From: a bacterium
Lineage (GTDB): Bacteria > Latescibacterota > UBA2968 > GCA-2709665
Length of the DNA stretch: 5,127 nucleotides
Reading direction: 5' to 3'
NCBI GenBank assembly: GCA_027619145.1
Contig: JAQCGA010000342.1
Coordinates: forward strand, 1 to 5,127
Shown here: positions 1 to 4,235 of the stretch, one piece after another
Layout: every line of letters begins with the position of its first letter
Position numbering within the stretch: position 1 is the stretch's first letter
Translations under genes and position numbers: made by a program
The notes under the pieces: generated by a model
Seen by the model: only the letters and a program-made list of their open reading frames with translations
Told to the model about the DNA's origin: nothing
The model's database searches: none

Positions 1-1209
1 GGGGTTTACAATTGACGTGACGGGTCCGTTCCGGGACGTGGGAATGTGACGGCGCGACTGGGGTCCGGTACGGACCCACTGTTGCTGCTAGGACATACGG
101 ATGTGGTGGCGGCCGAGCCGGAGAAGTGGACCCATCCTCCGTTTTCTGGTGCGCTGGTGGACGGGTATGTGTGGGGTCGAGGTGCGCTGGACATGAAGAA
201 TATGGTGGCGGCAGAGTTGATGGTGTTTCTGCTGTTGAAAAGGCAGGGGCTTTCGCTGAAACGGAGTGTAATTTTTGCGGCTACAGCAGACGAGGAGGCC
301 GGGAAGGGTGAGCATGGGATTGGGTGGTTGCTGGATCATCATCCAGATCAGGTGGCGGCGCCGTTTGTGTTGACGGAGGGGGGGGGGTACGATCTGGAGG
401 TGGGTGGAAAACGGTTTTATACGTGCCAGGTAGCGCAGAAGGGGATTTTTCGTTTTCGGCTGATTGCCCGGGGGCGCCCGGGGCACGGGTCCATGCCGCA
501 TAACGAGAATGCAGTTGTTCGACTGGGGCGGGTTGTGGCGGCGTTGGGGCAGGCGAAACTTTCGCTGCATCCATGCCGGACGCTGAAGGCGTTCCTGGAA
601 GGGATTGCGAAGACGCAAGATCCGGAGACGGCGAAGCTGTTGCTGGACGTGCTGGATTCAGAGAAAAGCGAAGCGGCATTGGCGGCGTTGCCGCTGGATG
701 AAGGATTGGTGGCGGAGCTTCGAGCGCTGTTGTACAATACGGTTTCGCCAACGATGTTGGGGGCGGGGAATAAAATTAATGTGATTCCCGCAGAGGCAAC
801 AGCGTGGGTAGATGGGCGTCTGGTGCCGGGCCAAACGGATGAGAGTTTCCTGGCGGAGATTCGACCGTACCTGGGAGATAATGTGGAGGTGGTGGTGGAT
901 CAGTACAATCCGCCACGCGAGGCCGGAATTGATTCGCCGCTGTACGAAACGATTGTAAATGTGATGGGTGAATACGATCCAGAGGCTGCGGTGATACCGT
1001 CGATTATGACGGGCGGTACGGATGCGAAACATATTTGTCCACGCCTTCCTGGGACGCAGGTGTACGGTTTTATGCCAAACCGACAGAAGCCAGGAGAAGA
1101 AGAGTGGCGTTTGATTCATGGTCACGATGAGCGTATATCTGTGGAGAATCTGCTGTTTGCAACGCGAGTTCTGTACGATGTTACGTGTCGGTTTTGCGGT
1201 GCGGGTTGA
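1..1209 (+). CDS. M20 family metallopeptidase (carboxypeptidase/deacylase type), 5'-partial, apparent frameshift near its left end
   Basis: This is a zinc-dependent amidohydrolase of the M20 peptidase/ArgE/DapE/ACY1 superfamily, which cleaves peptide or N-acyl amide bonds, probably in the cytoplasm. Numbering from the GTG at 46, the metal and catalytic motifs are in order: GHTDVV (H17, D19), GRGALDMK (D49, bridging Asp), TADEEAG (E83/E84, general base and ligand), TEGGGY (E111), GHGSMPH in the lid/dimerisation domain, and HGHDERISVE (H358). The segment EKWTHPPFSG followed by DGYVWGRGALDMK resembles the yeast carboxypeptidase S-like M20 subgroup. The GTG at 46 is unlikely to be the true start: M20 proteins normally have several dozen residues before GHTDVV, no good ribosome binding site precedes it, and homologous sequence continues upstream. 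In-frame TGA at 13-15 interrupts that continuation, while frame 2 (bases 2-31) reads GFTIDVTGPF, as expected for this family, so one base appears missing around 29-43. Substrate cannot be told from sequence. Family call very sure; functional state uncertain. Confidence 0.9.
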
Positions 1210-1242
1210 TATCTGGGTCACGTTTTTTGGGGCGTATTTGTG

Positions 1243-1249
1243 AAAGGGG
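1243..1249 (+). promoter_or_regulatory. Ribosome binding site deciding the start at 1255
   Basis: AAAGGGG lies 5 nt before ATG 1255. The upstream in-frame GTG at 1240 would lie before this site and has no purine-rich site of its own at proper distance, so ATG 1255 is preferred. Confidence 0.6.
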
Positions 1250-1254
1250 TTTTT

Positions 1255-1812
1255 ATGAGATACAGGAGTTTGTTTGTTGCGGCGGCGGTTCTGTTTGTGG
1301 AATTCGGATGTGCGCAAGAAGAAGCCGGACAAGAGCAAGACCTGGGTGCGATTACGGTACAGGTGCCAGATACGTGGAAGACTGAGCAGCCGAGTTCGGA
1401 GATGCGCAAGGCGCAATATGCGTTGCCTGGACAAGCAGGAGAAGCGGACGCATCTCTGGTGGTGTTTTGTTTTGGACCGGGACAGGGTGGGTCCGTAGAG
1501 GCGAATTTGGAGCGCTGGTACGGGCAGTTCAAGCAGCCGGATGGGCGGACTTCCAGCGAGGTGGCAACATCGAGCGAGAAGATGGTGGATGGGATGAAGG
1601 TGACGCTGGCGGATGTGAACGGGACATATGCGCCCGGCGCGATGGGTCCATTTATGCCGGCGGCAGACCCGCAGGAGAAGTATCGGATGCTGGCAGCCAT
1701 TGTGGATTCGCCGCAGGGGTTTTATTATTTTAAATTGACTGGGCCGGGAAAGACGGTGGCGCACTGGGAGAAAGCGTTTGGTCAGTTTGTGGAGCGGATT
1801 AAGAAGAAGTGA
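1255..1812 (+). CDS. Small exported protein of unknown function, possible lipoprotein
   Basis: The 185-residue product begins with a short basic n-region (R2, R4) and a hydrophobic stretch (about residues 5-15), then FGCAQEE, after which the chain is hydrophilic. C19 could be a lipidated cysteine, but the lipobox is poor (Glu at -3, Phe at -2, Gly at -1); a signal peptidase I cut after GCA is an alternative. Export is therefore well supported, lipid anchoring less so. The mature part has a predicted mixed alpha/beta look: ITVQVPDTWK (33-42), PSSEMRKAQYALPG (46-59), LVVFCFG (68-74), then GGSVEANLERWYGQFKQPDG (78-97), and a C-terminal WEKAFGQF helix. This pattern resembles small uncharacterised secreted proteins I recall from Planctomycetes and related bacteria; no function is known to me. 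It begins 45 nt after the peptidase stop, so co-transcription is plausible. The alternative GTG 1240 would add five residues. Confidence 0.85.
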   Translation: MRYRSLFVAAAVLFVEFGCAQEEAGQEQDLGAITVQVPDTWKTEQPSSEMRKAQYALPGQAGEADASLVVFCFGPGQGGSVEANLERWYGQFKQPDGRTSSEVATSSEKMVDGMKVTLADVNGTYAPGAMGPFMPAADPQEKYRMLAAIVDSPQGFYYFKLTGPGKTVAHWEKAFGQFVERIKKK

Positions 1813-1822
1813 AAAAGTGGTG

Positions 1823-1849
1823 AGAGGGAAAGAGGTGAAGAGGGAAAGA
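1823..1849 (+). repeat. Purine-rich direct repeat (AGAGGGAAAGA twice, 16-nt period)
   Basis: AGAGGGAAAGA occurs at 1823-1833 and again at 1839-1849, separated by GGTGA. The tract is nearly all purine on this strand and immediately precedes the ATCAATT heptamer array. Together with the pyrimidine-rich tract at 1886-1918 it flanks the palindromic centre and could pair with it imperfectly. Confidence 0.75.
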
Positions 1850-1887
1850 ATTGACAATTATCAATTATCAATTATCAATTGTCAATT
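1849..1887 (+). repeat. ATCAATT heptamer array inside an 11-bp perfect inverted repeat
   Basis: The arms AATTGACAATT (1849-1859) and AATTGTCAATT (1877-1887) are exact reverse complements, with a 17-nt loop. The same stretch is also a tandem heptamer array: GACAATT (1853), ATCAATT (1860, 1867, 1874) and GTCAATT (1881). Because seven is not a multiple of three, different frames read through it as NYQLSI-type peptides, which I recall as common spurious translations in bacterial genomes rich in this repeat. It lies in the non-coding gap between the exported protein and the dehydrogenase. Confidence 0.85.
1857..1885 (-). promoter_or_regulatory. Possible sigma70-like promoter on the minus strand formed by the heptamer array
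   Basis: On the minus strand, TTGACA (complement of 1880-1885) is followed after exactly 17 nt by GATAAT (complement of 1857-1862). This is a perfect -35 and a five-of-six -10. Transcription would run leftward, antisense to the exported-protein gene. The match arises from the repeat units, so it may be coincidental; activity is an inference. Confidence 0.3.
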
Positions 1888-1918
1888 TGCCCTTTGCTCT
1901 TTTGCTCTTTGCTTTTTG
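1886..1918 (+). repeat. Pyrimidine-rich TTTGCTC heptamer-like array
   Basis: Units TTTGCCC (1886), TTTGCTC (1893), TTTTGCTC (1900, one base longer), TTTGCTT (1908) and a partial TTTG (1915) run directly on from the ATCAATT array, sharing its last two bases. The tract precedes the ribosome binding site of the dehydrogenase by about a dozen bases. Confidence 0.75.
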
Positions 1919-1930
1919 TCGTTCTTATAC

Positions 1931-1936
1931 GGGAGG
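1931..1936 (+). promoter_or_regulatory. Ribosome binding site deciding the start at 1941
   Basis: GGGAGG lies 4 nt before ATG 1941. The same open frame extends upstream to a TTG at 1851, but that extension is translated repeat DNA and would precede the normal N-terminal strand of the family, so ATG 1941 is the start. Confidence 0.8.
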
Positions 1937-1940
1937 ATCC

Positions 1941-2924
1941 ATGGTGCAGAAGGTGCTGGTGACGGATTATGCTTGGGCGGATTTGACGGTGGAGCGGGAA
2001 ATTTTGGGAGCGATTGGGGTGGAGCTGGTGGATGCGCCAGATGCCAAAGAAGAGACGCTGGTGAAGTTGGCCGAAGGCACGTGTGGGATTTTGACGTGTT
2101 GGGGGCAGACGACGCGGAAGGTAATTGAGGCGGCCCTGCCGGAGTTGAAGGTGGTGGTGCGTTACGGGGTGGGGCTGGACAATATTGATGTAGCGTTTGC
2201 GACCGAGCAGGGAATTCCGGTGGCGAATGTGCCGGATTATTGTTTGATCGATGTGGCGGAACATGCAATGGCCCTGCTGCTGGCTCTATCACGCAAGGTG
2301 GCTCGATTCGACCGGCTGGTGCGTGGGGGTGTATGGGATATTCAGGCGGGTTTGCCGCTGAACCGGTTGACCGGGCAGACACTGGGGTTGATAGGATTTG
2401 GTGGGATCGCACGGGAGGTTGTGCCCCGTGCGGCGGCGTTCGGATTGCGTGTAGTCGCATTTTCACCGTCGCTGACGCCGGAGAGGGCTTCGGCCAATGG
2501 AGCCGAGGCCGTGACGCTGGATGCGTTGCTTTCGGTGTCGGATTTTGTATCGGTACATTGTCCGTCTACGGAGCAGACGCGCGGGTTGATTGGCGCAGAT
2601 GCGCTGGCGAAGATGAAGCCTTCGGCGTGTTTGATCAATACATCGCGGGGAGATCTTGTGGATGAGGATGCGCTGGCAGATGCGCTGGTTGCCGGAAGGC
2701 TGGCGGGTGCGGCTCTGGATGTACGACGGCAGGAACCGCCAGGAGACGGGGAACGGCTGATTGAAATGGACCGGGTCATTCATACGCCACACGCGGCGTT
2801 TTATTCTGTGGAGTCGCTGATTGAGTTGCGGGAACGTGCGGCCTGGGAAGCCCGCTGGGTGCTTCAGGGGAAGACGCCGGAGAATCTGGTGAATCCAGAT
2901 TATACGAAGTTTGTGAAGGGGTGA
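1941..2924 (+). CDS. CtBP-like D-isomer-specific 2-hydroxyacid dehydrogenase (phosphoglycerate dehydrogenase related)
   Basis: This 327-residue cytoplasmic enzyme belongs to the NAD(P)-dependent D-2-hydroxyacid dehydrogenases, which interconvert 2-oxo acids and D-2-hydroxy acids. The N-terminal catalytic domain holds RYGVGLDNID (74-83) and NVPDYCLIDVAEHAMALLLAL (starting at 96), the signature of the CtBP-like subgroup. The Rossmann domain has GLIGFGGIA (149-157); the third glycine of the usual GxGxxG is Ala157. The catalytic triad is intact: R236 in NTSRGDLVD, E265 in QEPPG and H284 in HTPHAAF. S175 in VVAFSPS sits where NAD-preferring members usually carry Asp, so cofactor preference may be relaxed or shifted to NADP. 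There is no C-terminal ACT domain, so a serine-regulated SerA is unlikely. It could still be annotated as phosphoglycerate dehydrogenase or a hydroxypyruvate/glyoxylate reductase; the true substrate is not evident. It follows the repeat element and no other serine-pathway gene is nearby. The stop is the TGA at 2922-2924. Confidence 0.92.
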   Translation: MVQKVLVTDYAWADLTVEREILGAIGVELVDAPDAKEETLVKLAEGTCGILTCWGQTTRKVIEAALPELKVVVRYGVGLDNIDVAFATEQGIPVANVPDYCLIDVAEHAMALLLALSRKVARFDRLVRGGVWDIQAGLPLNRLTGQTLGLIGFGGIAREVVPRAAAFGLRVVAFSPSLTPERASANGAEAVTLDALLSVSDFVSVHCPSTEQTRGLIGADALAKMKPSACLINTSRGDLVDEDALADALVAGRLAGAALDVRRQEPPGDGERLIEMDRVIHTPHAAFYSVESLIELRERAAWEARWVLQGKTPENLVNPDYTKFVKG

Positions 2925-2925
2925 T

Positions 2926-2941
2926 CGGGAAGGGAGACCCG
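2926..2941 (+). terminator. Weak candidate terminator hairpin after the dehydrogenase
   Basis: CGGG (2926-2929) can pair with CCCG (2938-2941) right after the stop codon, followed by a poor T-containing tract (TTTCACATTT). The stem is only 4 bp and the T-run is interrupted, so termination here is doubtful. Confidence 0.2.
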
Positions 2942-2974
2942 TTTCACATTTCCAAAAATTTTCAAACCGCACTG

Positions 2975-3002
2975 CCAATTCTCCGTATGTGTGGAGAATT
3001 GG
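2975..3002. repeat. Perfect 10-bp inverted repeat with 8-nt spacer
   Basis: CCAATTCTCC (2975-2984) and GGAGAATTGG (2993-3002) are exact reverse complements around GTATGTGT. On the + strand no T-run follows, so it is not a standard intrinsic terminator; it may be a transcript-end hairpin, an operator for fbp, or a dispersed palindrome. The spacer 2925-3073 holds otherwise only the candidate promoter at 3023-3052. Confidence 0.8.
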
Positions 3003-3022
3003 ATGGATAGAGCAGTTCAAAG

Positions 3023-3052
3023 TTGAAAGAGGTATTTCACGGTAGGTATTCT
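3023..3052 (+). promoter_or_regulatory. Candidate promoter for fbp
   Basis: TTGAAA (3023-3028, five of six to the -35 consensus) and TATTCT (3047-3052, four of six to the -10) are separated by 18 nt, about 20 nt ahead of the fbp start. Initiation about 7 nt after the -10 would leave a leader of roughly 15 nt that just contains the TTGGAG ribosome binding site. Consensus quality is moderate only. Confidence 0.3.
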
Positions 3053-3073
3053 GTGTGAGATTGGAGCTTCCCG

Positions 3074-4078
3074 ATGAATCAGGGGTCTTTTTCTCAGATT
3101 ATCACCATTCAGCAGCACATCCTCGAACAGCAACGGTCGCATCCGACGGCGACGGGTGCGTTTAGCTGGTTGCTGTCGGGGCTGACGTTGGCGACAAAAA
3201 TTATCGAGTCGCAGGTGCGGCGCGCCGGCGTGCTGGATGTGCTGGGCGAGACTGGCGAGACAAACGTACAGGGCGAGCGCGTGAAGAAGCTCGATATGCT
3301 GGCGAACAAGACATTGATGCGGTGCCTGGGGTATCGGGACGATGTTGGGATACTGGTGTCGGAAGAGGACGAAGACCCGCGCCTTTTGAAAGCGGTGACA
3401 GAAAAGTGGAAGTACGTGGTGTTGTTCGACCCGCTGGACGGCTCGAGCAATATTGACGTCAATGTGTCTGTGGGTACGATTTTTTCGATTCTGCAAAAGC
3501 GCGAAGATATGCGAGACGATCACGATCCTGCACACCACGTACTGCAACCGGGATACCTCCAGCTCGCCGCGGGCTATGTGGTTTACGGGAGCAGTACGGT
3601 GATGGCTTATACGACAGGAGATGGCGTTCATATGTTCACGCTGGTGCCTGAAATTGGCGCTTATATTTTGAGCCAGGAGCGGGTTCGCATTCCGGAATCG
3701 GGGAAAATGTACAGCGTGAACGAAGCCTACGCGAAGACTTTTTCCGAAGGGTATCAGCGTTACTTGAGTTCAGTGAAAGACGAGGGTTATTCCCTGCGCT
3801 ACATCGGTTCGCTCGTGGCCGATTTTCACCGGACGCTGTTGCGAGGCGGCGTATTTCTCTATCCCGGTACAAAAAAAGATCCAGGTGGAAAGCTGCGCCT
3901 GCTGTACGAGGCCAACCCGATGGCATTTCTGGTCGAACAGGCCGGAGGTGCGGCGTCCGATGGAAAGGGCCGTATTTTAGACAAGCATCCAAAGAGGTTG
4001 CACGAACGGACACCGCTGGTGATTGGAAGCAGGAACGAAGTGGAGAAGGTGCATCAGGCGCTGGGTTCGGTTGGGTAG
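3074..4078 (+). CDS. fbp: Class I fructose-1,6-bisphosphatase
   Basis: It hydrolyses fructose 1,6-bisphosphate to fructose 6-phosphate and phosphate, the committed step of gluconeogenesis and a step of the Calvin cycle, in the cytoplasm with Mg2+. The 334-residue length is normal for the family. Visible metal-site residues are E97/E98 in VSEEDED, D119 and D122 in FDPLDGSSN (118-126), and E279 in YEANPMAF. YIGSLVADFHRTLLRGG forms part of the substrate pocket. The N-terminal TGAFSWLL (27-34) aligns with the AMP-binding loop of eukaryotic-type enzymes (TGEMTQLL), and K113-Y114 match the pig Lys112-Tyr113 pair, but the pig Arg140 position seems to be Gln141 in GTIFSILQK, so AMP inhibition may be altered. 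ATG 3074 follows TTGGAG (3061-3066) by 7 nt. A strong terminator follows. The gene uses noticeably more C than its neighbours. No other carbon-fixation or gluconeogenic gene is in the window. Confidence 0.97.
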   Translation: MNQGSFSQIITIQQHILEQQRSHPTATGAFSWLLSGLTLATKIIESQVRRAGVLDVLGETGETNVQGERVKKLDMLANKTLMRCLGYRDDVGILVSEEDEDPRLLKAVTEKWKYVVLFDPLDGSSNIDVNVSVGTIFSILQKREDMRDDHDPAHHVLQPGYLQLAAGYVVYGSSTVMAYTTGDGVHMFTLVPEIGAYILSQERVRIPESGKMYSVNEAYAKTFSEGYQRYLSSVKDEGYSLRYIGSLVADFHRTLLRGGVFLYPGTKKDPGGKLRLLYEANPMAFLVEQAGGAASDGKGRILDKHPKRLHERTPLVIGSRNEVEKVHQALGSVG

Positions 4079-4121
4079 CGGTTTTGAAGGATGTGGTGGG
4101 CGAATTCTTTTTGCGTATATT

Positions 4122-4147
4122 GAGCATCGTTTTGGGTGCTCTTTTTT
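4122..4147 (+). terminator. Rho-independent terminator of fbp
   Basis: GAGCATC (4122-4128) pairs with GGTGCTC (4135-4141), with one T-G wobble and a 6-nt loop GTTTTG, followed at once by six T (4142-4147). It lies 44 nt after the fbp stop and should separate fbp from the sulfatase genes. Confidence 0.88.
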
Positions 4148-4156
4148 ATTCTGATT

Positions 4157-4163
4157 GGGAAGG
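4157..4163 (+). promoter_or_regulatory. Ribosome binding site of the sulfatase remnant
   Basis: GGGAAGG lies 7 nt before ATG 4171, a good site and spacing. It implies that the 20-codon frame is, or recently was, translated rather than being mere debris. No clear promoter can be seen between the fbp terminator and this site. Confidence 0.6.
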
Positions 4164-4170
4164 CGTCCGG

Positions 4171-4233
4171 ATGAATGTGCTATTGATTACGGGCGACCAG
4201 CAGCGTTGGGATATTGTTTTTGAATGGAGGTAA
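4171..4233 (+). pseudogene. Sulfatase N-terminal remnant or leader peptide (20 codons)
   Basis: The ATG at 4171 opens a frame encoding NVLLITGDQQRWD and then IVFEWR before TAA at 4231-4233. The first part is the opening strand and metal-binding Asp-Gln of type I sulfatases (family pattern NVLxIxxDQQR), here at its natural position right after the start Met. A full sulfatase is several hundred residues, so everything including the formylglycine motif is missing. It resembles, but is not identical to, the start of the intact sulfatase downstream (NVLILLSDQLRR), suggesting a relic of a different tandem paralog. The TAA shares its last A with ATG 4233 (TAATG), allowing translational coupling to the next gene. 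Two explanations are possible: decay by a large internal deletion, or a leader peptide derived from such a relic. The sulfatase origin is clear; any function is an inference. Confidence 0.8.
4226..4230 (+). promoter_or_regulatory. Ribosome binding site of the sulfatase, inside the remnant frame
   Basis: GGAGG sits within the last sense codons of the preceding remnant. It is 2 nt from ATG 4233 but 5 nt from ATG 4236, so the second ATG is the better start; the product differs by one Met only. Confidence 0.65.
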
Positions 4234-4235
4234 TG

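Noticed and set aside
378..387. A run of ten G in the peptidase gene as a phase-variation tract or frameshift
   Set aside because: The reading frame passes through it and gives TEGGGY followed by homologous sequence, as expected for M20 proteins. Slippage is possible but nothing in this copy shows it.
1206..1240. Promoter for the exported-protein gene (TTGATA at 1206-1211)
   Set aside because: The -35-like hexamer is good, but no acceptable -10 occurs at 15-19 nt; the nearest TATTTG is 23 nt away.
658..1857. A 399-codon open frame on the minus strand spanning the peptidase end and the exported-protein gene
   Set aside because: The + strand genes here have recognised or well-formed products. 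Their avoidance of TTA, CTA and TCA codons leaves the antisense frame open. The minus-strand translation is Arg/His/Leu rich with no recognisable domain, and its TTG start coincides with the candidate -10 box, leaving no leader.
1853..1918. CRISPR-like array
   Set aside because: Units are 7-8 nt with no spacers, far too short for CRISPR repeats.
1851..1940. N-terminal extension of the dehydrogenase from TTG 1851
   Set aside because: These 30 codons are translated repeat DNA (NYQLSI followed by a Leu/Phe/Ala-rich run). ATG 1941 has a good GGGAGG site and matches the usual family N-terminus (VLVTDYAW).
4142..4170. Promoter for the sulfatase remnant directly after the fbp terminator
   Set aside because: TATTCT (4147-4152) could be a -10, but the only TTGA-like -35 (4120-4125) is 21 nt away, too far, and it overlaps the terminator stem.
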